Assembly (NCBI GenBank): GCA_964557955.1
Contig: CAZLCS010000005.1
Location: forward strand, 124,001 to 188,000
From: JALOOX01 sp964557955
GTDB lineage: Bacteria > Desulfobacterota > Syntrophobacteria > Syntrophobacterales > Syntrophobacteraceae
DNA length: 64,000 nt
Reading direction: 5' to 3'
Both the position numbers and the translations under genes were made by a program. This document shows, one piece after another, positions 9,050 to 19,186 of this stretch. The notes beneath the pieces are model-generated. The model did not search any database. It saw only the letters and a list, made by a program, of their open reading frames with translations, and had not been told where the DNA came from. How positions within the stretch are numbered: the stretch's first letter is position 1; each line of letters opens with the position of its first letter.

Positions 9050-9159
9050 AGGCAAAGCCGAGCTTTCCTTTCAGCGATGACGATAGGGGGGGGCGATCGG
9101 CTCTTCATGCATGCCGTTGCTGGATGCAGGTTTATGACGGATAAAGCGGGCTTTATTAA

Positions 9160-10326
9160 GTGATCTCTTCTTCGCCACTCGTCAGAAAATTTGTATTTGC
9201 ATTGCTCCCGGCAGCGATCCTGGTGGTCCTGGTGGGAGGCGGCATCCTGCTGGGCCGATACCTGGCGCTGCGCCAGGTGTCCCAGATGATTGAAAGCTAC
9301 ACCACCAAGAGGTTCCTCGGAAATATAGTCGAGAAGCACCTGAGGGAAGAGATCGCGAAATCCTACAAAGACCCCGCCTTCGCCCTCAAGAACCTGGACA
9401 ACTTCTCCTGGTCACCGCTCAACATTCCGGCCCCTTTTGTCGGCAGTGCTCCCATGCCGGACGACGACAGCCGGGTGGGAATCAACGCCATGGGATTTCG
9501 CTGCGGCCATGAATTTGCGGTCCCCAAGCCCGAAGGTGTCCGGCGAATCTTCATTGTTGGAGGATCCACGGCCTATGGGTCGGGTGCTCCCGACGTGAAA
9601 AGTACGGTGGGGGCCTATCTCCAGGCACTTCTGCGGGAAAAGTCCAACCCTTCCGGAGATGTCACGTGGGAAGTCGTTGTGGCTGCCAATCCGGGATGGG
9701 CGACGACCCACGAGCGCATACTCATCGAGAACCGCATCAGCCGGTTCGATCCCGATTTGGTGATCTCGCTGTCGGGAAATAATGACGTCCATTGGGGTTT
9801 GAGGGGAAGAGACGTGATGTGGTTCCGGACGTACGCAGATGTCCATTTCTTCAACCTTGTGAAAACGTCATACGAACTGAGCGGTCTCGACCTTTCCCGG
9901 GACGTGGTTGCACCGGTCGGTTCTCCAGTGGCCCCGATGGATGTTGCCCGAAACCTGGTGAAAAACGTGGCTTTGGGCTCCTACGTTCTCTCTCTGGAAC
10001 GGGTGCCCTACTGCTTCTTTCTTCAGCCGAGCATTTCGACTTCCGGCAAGCGGCTCACAGTCCGGGAGGAGCGCCATGTGGAGCGGGAAGCGAAACGAAT
10101 CTCCAATATGCAGGAATACTTTCGCGAGTGTTACATGCTCATCCGCGAGAACCTTGCAGCGATGAACGACCCCAACCTGCATTTTTTTGATTTGTCCGGA
10201 ATCTTCGATGAATACGGCGATGATGTTGAAATATTCCTGGATTCCTACCATTTTGGCGACCGCGGCAATGAGACCATTGCCGAGGCCATCTTCAAAAGCA
10301 TCGATTCGTTGTTCGAGAAGAATTGA
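9160..10326 (+). CDS. SGNH/GDSL-type hydrolase-like protein, membrane-anchored
   Basis: A 388-residue protein with one N-terminal membrane anchor (about residues 10-32) and an extracytoplasmic SGNH-like domain. Block I is IFIVGGSTAYGSGAPD (Ser in GGST in place of GDS), block III is VISLSGNNDVHWG, and block V is DSYHFGDRGNETIAE with the Asp and His of the triad. The family includes esterases and O-acyl transferases or deacylases of polysaccharides. The start is a GTG with a weak ribosome site after a 110-base gap. As the last cassette gene it may act on the exported, carbamoylated glycan; that link is inferred. Confidence 0.78.
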   Translation: MISSSPLVRKFVFALLPAAILVVLVGGGILLGRYLALRQVSQMIESYTTKRFLGNIVEKHLREEIAKSYKDPAFALKNLDNFSWSPLNIPAPFVGSAPMPDDDSRVGINAMGFRCGHEFAVPKPEGVRRIFIVGGSTAYGSGAPDVKSTVGAYLQALLREKSNPSGDVTWEVVVAANPGWATTHERILIENRISRFDPDLVISLSGNNDVHWGLRGRDVMWFRTYADVHFFNLVKTSYELSGLDLSRDVVAPVGSPVAPMDVARNLVKNVALGSYVLSLERVPYCFFLQPSISTSGKRLTVREERHVEREAKRISNMQEYFRECYMLIRENLAAMNDPNLHFFDLSGIFDEYGDDVEIFLDSYHFGDRGNETIAEAIFKSIDSLFEKN

Positions 10327-10435
10327 GCAGGACGTTGGAGCCATCCTCACGGTACAGTCCTGACACGGGCCGATTTGCGGGTACACTGGATATGCATGAT
10401 GAGATGAGCTGCCGCCCTGCTTCCCATCCGATAGC

Positions 10436-11572
10436 ATGAAAATAGCCTTCATTCGCTACAAGTATGACCCTTTCGGCGGAGCGGAGCGCTTCACCGAGGC
10501 GCTGTTGGAGCGGCTTTCTGCAAAGGGTGTCGAGGTCCACCTGTTTGCCCGCAGGTGGACCTCCGAACCGGGGGCCCGTATTGTCGTGCATCGCGTGGGG
10601 GGACCCTCCTGGCCGTCGATTCTGGCCTACGCGAGCTTCGTGTTCCTCGTAGGCCATGCCGTTCGAAAGATCCCGTTTGATATCGTACAGTCCAATGAAC
10701 GCACACTTTGCCAGGATGTTTACCGGGCCGGAGACGGAGTACACGCACGCTGGCTCGATCTGCGTGCGAGGCAGATGAGTTGGCCGAGAAGGCTGTCGCT
10801 GCGTGTCAACCCGTTTCATGCCCTGCGAATCTGGCTGGAGCGCAGGCTGTTCGAGGATCCGGGCTTGAAAGCGGTCATCGTGAACTCCAACATGGTGAGA
10901 GCTGAGATTCTCTCGCGCTTTCGAATCGATCCCGGTCGAATTGTCACCATTACGAACGGTGTGGACCTGAATCGTTTCCATCCGTCGCGTAGGGAGGGCG
11001 AGGGTCTTGAGCTTCGGCGCCGGGCGGGGGTATCGGATGAGGAACTGGTCGTCCTCCTGGTAGGGTCCGGATTCGACCGCAAGGGATTGGAATACGCCAT
11101 ACGCGGCCTGGCTGAGGCCGCCGTGCCCGCAAGACTCTGGGCGGTGGGAAAGGGCAGGGCCCATCGATACAGGGAACTGTGCCGGGACCTCGGCCTGGAG
11201 GTCCGGGTCGAGTTCTGGGGTCCCCAGAGGGACACGGCCCCGTTCTATGCGGGGGCTGATGTCTTCCTGCTGCCGACTCTCTATGATCCGTTCCCCAGCG
11301 TGGTACTGGAGGCCATGGCATCCGGCCTTCCGGTGATCACGACGGCGCAGTGCGGGGCAGCGGAGATCATCACGCCCGGCCGAGAGGGTTTCGTTCTCGA
11401 CTATCCCGAGCAAACGGGCCGGATCGCAGAATACCTGGAGATCCTGGGTGTGGGTGAGGAGCGCAGGAGAATGGGGAAAGAGGCGCGGGTGCGGGCTGAA
11501 GATTTTCCCTGGGAACGCACCCTGAGGGAGCTGGAGGCGCTTTATGATCGCCTCCTGTCGGGACCGGTCTGA
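10436..11572 (+). CDS. Glycosyltransferase family 4
   Basis: A 378-residue GT-B enzyme. It starts with KIAFIRYKYDPFGGAERF, a start typical of lipopolysaccharide core and capsule glucosyl- or heptosyltransferases of this family. It continues with NSNMVRAEIL, ITNGVDLNRFHPS, LLVGSGFDRKGL, the FLLPTLYDPFPSVVLEAMASG donor-binding motif and a C-terminal closing helix. The resemblance to RfaG/WaaG (GGAERF start, NSN-MV motif, FDRKGL) is notable, so a core-oligosaccharide glucosyltransferase role is possible. It begins 109 bases after the SGNH gene on the same strand. Confidence 0.86.
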   Translation: MKIAFIRYKYDPFGGAERFTEALLERLSAKGVEVHLFARRWTSEPGARIVVHRVGGPSWPSILAYASFVFLVGHAVRKIPFDIVQSNERTLCQDVYRAGDGVHARWLDLRARQMSWPRRLSLRVNPFHALRIWLERRLFEDPGLKAVIVNSNMVRAEILSRFRIDPGRIVTITNGVDLNRFHPSRREGEGLELRRRAGVSDEELVVLLVGSGFDRKGLEYAIRGLAEAAVPARLWAVGKGRAHRYRELCRDLGLEVRVEFWGPQRDTAPFYAGADVFLLPTLYDPFPSVVLEAMASGLPVITTAQCGAAEIITPGREGFVLDYPEQTGRIAEYLEILGVGEERRRMGKEARVRAEDFPWERTLRELEALYDRLLSGPV

Positions 11573-11697
11573 GCGGGGGCGCAGAAATCCGTCGATTGCC
11601 GACCCCGGCGCCGGAAGCAGCGATGATCTGCTGATTCACGGCGTCGGGTTTTCTATCTTCCAGGGGGCTTCCTCACATCGCTTTGCGAGCTGGAAGG

Positions 11698-13653
<1,956 letters not shown>

Positions 13654-14213
13654 TTGAACCTCCCCTTGCGTGGTGTTTGATGGATCTCGAAAGGACCGTG
13701 TGGATGCAGATCAGCAGATGAGGGCTCGAAATCATCCCGGAGTGAGCGGTCATCAAAATTTGTATTATAGAAGTTAACCGTTCCTGTCAATTACAGATCT
13801 GCAAATGCAAGGGCTTCCTGTTCGTGAGCCGGTCTGACCGGAGGGGCGGAGGATCGCTGAAAGCCGGATTGAGCTTCGACTCTTTAGCTTTCGGGGGAAG
13901 GCAAACCAATAATCGTGGTGGAGAAGAGGGCCGGGGAAGGAGGGGGGAACCCGACCCTCTCCAGGAGAAGGGTCCATAAGGTGACGGAATCCCTCTACTG
14001 GACAATCGATCTCCCAGTTCTCATTATAATATCCCCGAAGTCAGTTGGAACATATTTATTCTATTTTTATGAACCTATTGAAATTAAATTGAAAGTATGA
14101 TTGATGCCTCGTGATTCAGCGTGTCGTTTCTGCATGAGCCACACCCCGGGAGAATACCGCCGTCCACTGCAATCGCATGCAGAGTCCGGGCTGGCTGGGC
14201 ATGCCGGCCGCCT
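13654..14213. other. Intergenic region, no gene recognised
   Basis: About 560 bases between two minus-strand genes. It contains the promoter candidate for the acetoacetate-CoA ligase gene (13764-13790) and a short stem (13953-13974, GACCCTCTCC paired with GGAGAAGGGTC) without a T tract. The stretch near 14030-14100 is AT-rich compared with its surroundings. I see no convincing coding sequence. Confidence 0.4.
13764..13790 (-). promoter_or_regulatory. Sigma-70-type promoter for the acetoacetate-CoA ligase gene
   Basis: On the minus strand a perfect TTGACA (13790-13785) is followed by a perfect TATAAT (13769-13764). The spacer is 15 bases, shorter than the ideal 17. It would give a leader of about 100 bases before the start codon at 13653. 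No transcript evidence is available. Confidence 0.5.
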
Positions 14214-15371
14214 TCATTGCGGCCGGTTGCGAGTGAGCCTGGACAGTTCATCCACATGGCTGGGCAGATGATGTGCGAGGTAGTCCGTCTCATCCCGTTC
14301 CACCATGCCGTCTTCCAGGGCCAGCTGCCCGAAGGCCATGGCTTCATCCCTCGAGAATTGACTCAGCAGGTCGAGCAGTTGCGCGGCTGAAGGAAGTGCG
14401 CTATCGTCAGAACATTTAGCCTCCCAGGCTTGCACGAATCCATCGAGAATGGCCTCCAGACATTTTGAATCCGCCCAGGCCAGTTCTCCCGTGCCATCCA
14501 GGCGATCGAGGCGCAGGCGAAGGCTCATATTGAGGAGAAAGTGAAGGGCGGCGATGACAACAGCCCCGTCGGATGCGGGGAAGTCGCTGAGGGCTCGATA
14601 CCCGCGAGCGGTGATGAGACGGACCTTGAGGTCACCGGAACGGCGATTGACAACGAAGTCTCCTGCGGCATGATGCCAGGGATAGATCTGGCCGAACGAC
14701 TGAGTGTCGAAATAAGCGGTGAGAATCGATGCGGTCTGTCGATAGAGGGTCCTCTCATGCTCGGGGGAAAGAAAGCACTGGCCCCCCTCGTTGTCCCAGA
14801 TCACGATGCCGAGCCCGTTGGGCTCCCGAGGGTTATGGGACAGGTGGAATTCACAGTACCCGTCGAACCATTCGGTCAGAAAGAGGTCCAGATCCCGGGA
14901 CTCACCGGAACGGGACGTATAGAGTGTGGTGCCCTGGAGGATCGGGCGAGGGAGGTACGGCAGGCCGAATTGCCTGTGCAGGTTCCGGAGCAATCCGAAC
15001 TCCGCCTGGAGAAAAGCTTTCTGTTCTTCCGTACAGGCGACGTTGACCGCGAATGAAGACGTGCTGCCGGTCGCTTCGATAACGAGACGAGCCACCTGGT
15101 AGAGCGCCCCGTGCTTCTCGCTGACCAGAAAAGCCCTCCCGGCCTCCTGCGGCGGAGTCACCCTCCCCGTGAAGGTCTCCAGGGTCTGAAGCAGGCGACG
15201 TCCTCGATTTTCGAGGAAGAAGCGTGACAGGGCATGAAGGTATGGGCCATAGTAGAGCAGAGGCGTGGCCGCATCCGGGCCCTGAGGCAGCGGCTGGTCC
15301 GCGATACGGTCTGTGAGGGGAAGGTTTCCCCCGGGGGTGCTGACGAACAGATCCATGCTCCAGTCAGTCAT
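14214..15371 (-). CDS. Conserved hypothetical protein, faint kinase-like layout
   Basis: A soluble 385-residue protein I do not recognise. The middle part has a conserved-looking core: LRNLHRQFGLPYLPRP, FLTEWFDGYCEFHLS, IWDNEGGQCFLSPEHERTLY and YPWHHAAGDFVV. The order of a Glu-Trp-Phe hinge, a Phe-His motif and a WHHAAGDF motif loosely recalls aminoglycoside-phosphotransferase or kinase-like folds, where GDF/HGD segments follow the hinge. I cannot find a clear ATP loop, so this is only a hint. It stands alone, divergent from the siroheme decarboxylase gene at 15593. Confidence 0.6.
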   Translation of the reverse strand: MTDWSMDLFVSTPGGNLPLTDRIADQPLPQGPDAATPLLYYGPYLHALSRFFLENRGRRLLQTLETFTGRVTPPQEAGRAFLVSEKHGALYQVARLVIEATGSTSSFAVNVACTEEQKAFLQAEFGLLRNLHRQFGLPYLPRPILQGTTLYTSRSGESRDLDLFLTEWFDGYCEFHLSHNPREPNGLGIVIWDNEGGQCFLSPEHERTLYRQTASILTAYFDTQSFGQIYPWHHAAGDFVVNRRSGDLKVRLITARGYRALSDFPASDGAVVIAALHFLLNMSLRLRLDRLDGTGELAWADSKCLEAILDGFVQAWEAKCSDDSALPSAAQLLDLLSQFSRDEAMAFGQLALEDGMVERDETDYLAHHLPSHVDELSRLTRNRPQ

Positions 15372-15592
15372 GATGCAATGTTCCCTCCTGCGAGCCGATA
15401 AAGGCCGCCTGCGACGGGCAGCATAGCATGCTCATCCTTTCTCGTTCTTCCGTGAGTCGTGCCGTACTTGATCCCTGTTTACTTTGACGACGCATCTCGG
15501 TAAGGTGAATGGCGTCGACCGTTCAATCGGCGTGGAATTATTGGTTAAAGAGACACTGAAATCAAGTCACTCCCTGCGCAGGAGCTCAAGAT

Positions 15593-16579
15593 TTGGATTC
15601 CATCAATCGCATGCTTCTCGATCGGATACAGCGCACCTTTCCCCTGGTGCCGCAGCCGTACCTCGCCCTGTCGGAAGGGTTGTCCCTCACGGAAGGGGAT
15701 GTGGAGGAACGCATCGCTCAACTGAAGAAAGACGGCATTGTGCGCCAGGTCAGCGGCATTTTCAACACGGGTGCTCTGGGATACCGAAGCAGTCTGGTGG
15801 CCATGTCCGTTCCCGAGGAACACCTGGACCGGACGGCCGCCGTCGTCAATGCCTACCCGGGCGTGAGCCACAATTATCTCAGGGAGGCTTCCTACAACAT
15901 GTGGTACACGATTGCCGTGCCCCCCGGGCAGTCCCTTGAGGAGAAGGTGCAGGAGTTGGCCCGGGAGGCAGGTGGATGGAGCGCCCTTGTCCTGCCGGCA
16001 CTGAAGAAATTCAAACTGGCTGTGGTCCTGGATCTTCTGGAGGAAGGGGACGCCGAGGCCGGAGACGAAAGGACCAGGATCCCTGCTCTCGAGGCCACGA
16101 CCTGTTTCGATCCAACCCCTGAGAACATTCGAATTGTGAGATGCGTTCAGGAGGATCTGCCTCTCACAGGTCGGCCGTTTGAGGAGTGGGCCCGCGACCT
16201 CGGTATGACGGAGTCGTCGCTTCTGGAACTGCTGGCGGACTGGATGGCTCGGGGTTTCATGCGCCGTTTCGCGGCCGTGCTGAACCACCGGCAGGTGGGC
16301 TTTGGCGCAAACGGCATGGTGGTCTGGTCATGTCCAGCAGAAAAAGTGGATGAGCTCGGCCCGATCCTGGCGTCTCATCAGGAGGTCAGCCACTGTTATC
16401 ACCGGCCGGCCTATCCCGAGTGGCCGTACAACCTTTATGCCATGGTCCACGGAAGAACCCGGGAAGACTGTGAGACTGTCGCTCGCAGGCTGGGAGAAGC
16501 GGTGGGGCTTATGGACTTCCGCATCCTCTTCAGCACAAGGGAATTCAAAAAGATTCGGCTGAAGCTTTTCTGGAATTAG
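15593..16579 (+). CDS. ahbAB: Siroheme decarboxylase, fused AhbA-AhbB
   Basis: A 328-residue protein with two tandem Lrp/AsnC-like halves. It should convert siroheme to 12,18-didecarboxysiroheme in the alternative heme pathway used by sulfate reducers and archaea. The first half (about 1-160) shows VRQVSGIFNTGALGYRSS and YPGVSHNYLREASYNMWYT. The second half (about 178-328) shows MRRFAAVLNHRQVGFGANG and VSHCYHRPAYPEWPYNLYAM, the histidine-rich AhbB signature. AhbA and AhbB are normally separate subunits of about 150-180 residues each. The TTG start at 15593 has AGGAG eight bases upstream (15580-15584); an in-frame ATG at 15611 is the alternative. The product feeds heme synthesis for cytochromes such as the one at 24264. 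Confidence 0.9.
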   Translation: MDSINRMLLDRIQRTFPLVPQPYLALSEGLSLTEGDVEERIAQLKKDGIVRQVSGIFNTGALGYRSSLVAMSVPEEHLDRTAAVVNAYPGVSHNYLREASYNMWYTIAVPPGQSLEEKVQELAREAGGWSALVLPALKKFKLAVVLDLLEEGDAEAGDERTRIPALEATTCFDPTPENIRIVRCVQEDLPLTGRPFEEWARDLGMTESSLLELLADWMARGFMRRFAAVLNHRQVGFGANGMVVWSCPAEKVDELGPILASHQEVSHCYHRPAYPEWPYNLYAMVHGRTREDCETVARRLGEAVGLMDFRILFSTREFKKIRLKLFWN

Positions 16580-16654
16580 GTCTTCAGCCTCGAATTCCAG
16601 GAGGTTCGGCACTCAAGTTATTCAACCGGAGGCAAACGGCGGGCAGGGGGAGTT

Positions 16655-16996
16655 ATGAAGGACGATCCCAAAGAATATGAGATCCGCAAGAAGGCCATCT
16701 TCGACTCCATGTCCAAACGGGGGCAGGAACGGATCCTCAGGATGGGTTATGAGAACTGGGAGCCCTTTCAGGAGCCCAAGGACCCGAGAGAACGCATTTT
16801 CAGCCCCGTTTCCCAGAGGTCCATGTCCCTTGTTGAAGAGTTTTACAAGGTTGCCGGCCTGAGCAAGGAATCGGTTTCCCTGCATAAGGAACTCTTCGAG
16901 TTATGCCGGGGCCTGCTCATGGGGGAAAGCAGGGCAAAGGCAATTCTTGAGTTCAGTCTGTGGTTGAAGGACAAGGGGGTTCCTCCAGCCGGGTGA
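16655..16996 (+). CDS. Conserved hypothetical protein
   Basis: A 113-residue soluble, charged, mostly helical protein with no domain that I recognise. Recognisable stretches are RILRMGYENWEPFQEPKDPRERIF near the start and LFELCRGLLMGESRAKAILEFSLWL near the end. A GGGGGAG ribosome site precedes the ATG. It follows the siroheme decarboxylase by 75 bases on the same strand and may share its transcript, but nothing links its function to heme. Confidence 0.72.
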   Translation: MKDDPKEYEIRKKAIFDSMSKRGQERILRMGYENWEPFQEPKDPRERIFSPVSQRSMSLVEEFYKVAGLSKESVSLHKELFELCRGLLMGESRAKAILEFSLWLKDKGVPPAG

Positions 16997-17053
16997 GATA
17001 TCCGTCCCGCGATGCTCTGGAATTAAGCTCCTCTGCCCGGTCGGGTCGGGTGC

Positions 17054-17119
17054 CATGGGCTAAGCGGAGCTTGCCCATGCGAGCTCCTCTGCTCACGGGC
17101 AAGCCTCGCTCGGCCCGTG
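17054..17119. repeat. Two tandem palindromes in the 16996-17177 gap
   Basis: CATGGGC (17054-17060) pairs with GCCCATG (17073-17079), and CACGGGC (17094-17100) pairs with GCCCGTG (17113-17119). Each has a 12-base loop, and the string AGCTCCTCTGC flanks them twice. They lie between convergent genes and may terminate weakly in both directions or belong to a dispersed REP-like family. No T tract follows. Confidence 0.45.
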
Positions 17120-17176
17120 CCACCCCTTAATACAAACGGCATTGCCTCCGTCCCGCCCCTCCCTTTCCGGCGACAG

Positions 17177-17680
17177 CTATCCCTCCCGTGGCGGCCCGTC
17201 TTCCGTTCCGGTTTCACACGGCCGCAGGTAGGTCAGTTCCTCCTGACTGGCGGGTCGCACATGCTTCACTGAGACATGGTAGTGAAGGTCCTGTCCTGCC
17301 AGTGGATGATTGAAATCCAGGTCCACCCATTCGTCGGTCTTGTCCAGCACGCAGTAGCTGTACTGAGCCTGGGTGGTCTCGTTCCTGGCAATGACCCACT
17401 TGCCGACTTCAAGATCCCTTCCTTCCGGAAAATCTGAAAAATAGCGACGGTGAACCTGCTTCGGATCATGTTCGCCGAAGGCATGGGCCGCCGGGATAAT
17501 GAAATCGCCCGCATCACCGGCGCTCATCCCGAGCAGTCTGTGCTCCAGGGCGGGAAGGACCTGATTGTAACCGGCAACGAAATTGAGGGAGGCGAGAGCG
17601 TTTTCGCCCTTCACAAAGCTCCCGTCTGACAGGCGGACAGAATATTCAATGATGACGAAGGTATTGGGGGCGATCTTCAT
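17177..17680 (-). CDS. slyD: FKBP-type peptidyl-prolyl isomerase, SlyD-like
   Basis: A 167-residue SlyD-type isomerase and chaperone. The FKBP half-domain begins with FVIIEYSVRLSDGSFV and includes LPALEHRLLGMSAGDAGDFIIPAAHAFGEHD, after which the insert-in-flap domain follows. NHPLAGQDLHYHVSVKHVRPAS is the diagnostic C-terminal core. The metal-binding histidine-rich tail of enterobacterial SlyD is absent. The ATG overlaps the stop of the upstream TPR gene by four bases, so the two are translationally coupled. Confidence 0.88.
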   Translation of the reverse strand: MKIAPNTFVIIEYSVRLSDGSFVKGENALASLNFVAGYNQVLPALEHRLLGMSAGDAGDFIIPAAHAFGEHDPKQVHRRYFSDFPEGRDLEVGKWVIARNETTQAQYSYCVLDKTDEWVDLDFNHPLAGQDLHYHVSVKHVRPASQEELTYLRPCETGTEDGPPREG

Positions 17681-18330
17681 TTTGATTCTTCAACCGACAG
17701 GTTCTTCCAGTCCTCTGCAGTTTCGGGGTCCACGGGGTACCCGAGAGACACGGCCTTGTCGTAATGTGAGCGGGCCTCCCGAAGTCGGCCTGCCATCCTG
17801 AGGGCTACGGCCATATTGTGGTGGGCCGGGGCGTAATTGGCATTGAGATCGAGGACCGTCCGGGAGGATTCGATGCAGGCCTCGGCATTCCCCGTGTGCA
17901 GGTAGGCGGCCGACAGGGTGTTGTAGGCCTGGGCGGAGCCCGGCATGAGCTCCATGGCCCGGCGGCTGCTCGCAATGGCCTTTTCGTAGTCCCCCTGCTG
18001 CAGGTAGGCGACTCCGAGATTGCTGTGAGCCATGTGGAGACTCGGGTCGAGATCGACTGCTCTGAGGTTGGCCTCGATGCAGGCGTCGAGATTCCCCTGG
18101 CGCAGGTGGAGCCAGCCCAGGTTGATGTGAGCCTGTGTGAGGTTGGGATCGCACTCGACGGCCTGCTTGAGCTCGGAGAGGGCCTCCTCGATCTGCCCCT
18201 TCTGGGCGTAGGCGACGCCGAGGTTGTAGTGGAGAGTGGCCGACTGGGGTTCGAAAAAGAGGCTCTCCTTCAGGAACTTGATGTGAAGGTTGAGCTTTGC
18301 GGCAGTATCCTTGTCCAGCTGTTGCATCAT
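17677..18330 (-). CDS. TPR-repeat protein
   Basis: A 217-residue protein built almost wholly of tetratricopeptide repeats. About five copies are visible, each with the N-LG-AY--G pattern (for example LHYNLGVAYAQKGQIEEAL, AHINLGWLHLRQGNLDACI, AHSNLGVAYLQQGDYEKAI, AYNTLSAAYLHTGNAEACI). There is no signal peptide, so it should be cytoplasmic and act as a binding scaffold. It is coupled to the slyD-like gene by a four-base overlap, which suggests a shared role in protein folding or complex assembly. Partner unknown. Confidence 0.85.
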   Translation of the reverse strand: MMQQLDKDTAAKLNLHIKFLKESLFFEPQSATLHYNLGVAYAQKGQIEEALSELKQAVECDPNLTQAHINLGWLHLRQGNLDACIEANLRAVDLDPSLHMAHSNLGVAYLQQGDYEKAIASSRRAMELMPGSAQAYNTLSAAYLHTGNAEACIESSRTVLDLNANYAPAHHNMAVALRMAGRLREARSHYDKAVSLGYPVDPETAEDWKNLSVEESK

Positions 18331-18500
18331 CGGATCTCACTCCATTCCGTTGGAGTCGGGTTATCGAATTGAGACGGTGGGGTCACTCAAGTGGTGGGGA
18401 GTTGTAACAGCAGGTCGAGGGCACTGTCAAGGGAGGTCGAAAAGCTCGGAAATCAAGGCTTGGAGCGGGCTTTCGTGCTGATTTCTCAGGGACTTTTTTA

Positions 18501-18529
18501 TTGACAAAGGCCGGAGAGCGCGCTATGCA
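18501..18529 (+). promoter_or_regulatory. Promoter candidate for dsrD
   Basis: A perfect TTGACA at 18501-18506 and TATGCA at 18524-18529 are separated by 17 bases. They lie about 100 bases before the dsrD start. The -35 box and spacing are ideal and the -10 box is only fair. The site is in the divergent gap between the TPR gene and dsrD. Confidence 0.45.
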
Positions 18530-18630
18530 GCAAAGTGAATGGTTTCACGTTTTCAGCTCCAGAGGTTGGACAGGAACGGGATTCCTGTGGAATTTTAAGT
18601 GATTTTGGCTTTCCCTTTAAGGAGGACATC

Positions 18631-18870
18631 ATGAGCCAGGAAGCAAAGGACAAGATCATCGAATGGGTCAAACAGCAGAAGAAAACCAAACACTATTTCA
18701 ATGACCTTTGCAAGGCCATTCCCGAGATCAAGATGATGGCGGCCAAGAAGATCATCAATGAACTGGTGAACGAGGGGAAGCTCAAATATTGGTCCAGCGG
18801 CAGCACCACTATGTACATGCTCCCCAGCGAAGGAGATGTGGCTAAAGAGGAAAAGGGCATGAACGAGTAG
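18631..18870 (+). CDS. dsrD: Dissimilatory sulfite reductase-associated protein DsrD
   Basis: A 79-residue winged-helix protein found in sulfate-reducing bacteria. The C-terminal wing YWSSGSTTMYML and the KHYFNDLCKAIPE helix are the family signatures, and the length fits. Published work on DsrD points to a helper or activator role for DsrAB, not DNA binding alone. The ATG at 18631 has AAGGAGG seven bases upstream; a longer frame from 18535 lacks a ribosome site. In most sulfate reducers dsrD follows dsrB, whereas here it lies about 316 bases before dsrA. Confidence 0.93.
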   Translation: MSQEAKDKIIEWVKQQKKTKHYFNDLCKAIPEIKMMAAKKIINELVNEGKLKYWSSGSTTMYMLPSEGDVAKEEKGMNE

Positions 18871-19186
18871 CGGATGCCTGCGCTCGGCTATCCGTCTCCC
18901 CTTTGGTTGAGGGTGGGGACTTCGCCGGGGGTTAAGTCTTGCCTGTGGTGGCTGCGTCATGAGCGGTGATCCTTTATCGGCGGCCGCGAATACCGCACAG
19001 CATGTTCGATAGAGAAGGCGGCAATATCTGAATATGTCAAATATGGCCTATGGGTCATGATCGCGTGTGATACATGACAACCATTGCGGAAGGAGGTGAA
19101 GGGGGAAGTCAAATCTTTCGGCCATTGGGGCAGAGAAGCGATAGCTGCATAATCGATGAGCAACTGGTTTTAAGGAGGTAAATGGA
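18871..19186 (+). other. Leader between dsrD and dsrA, no gene recognised
   Basis: A 316-base stretch with no credible gene. It is long enough to hold a promoter or operator for dsrAB. The 3' part is AT-rich near 19020-19080, and TAAGGAGGT at 19172-19180 is the dsrA ribosome site. An additional GGAAGGAGGTGAA at 19088-19100 resembles a second ribosome site but has no open frame of any length behind it. No clear -35/-10 pair was found. Confidence 0.35.
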
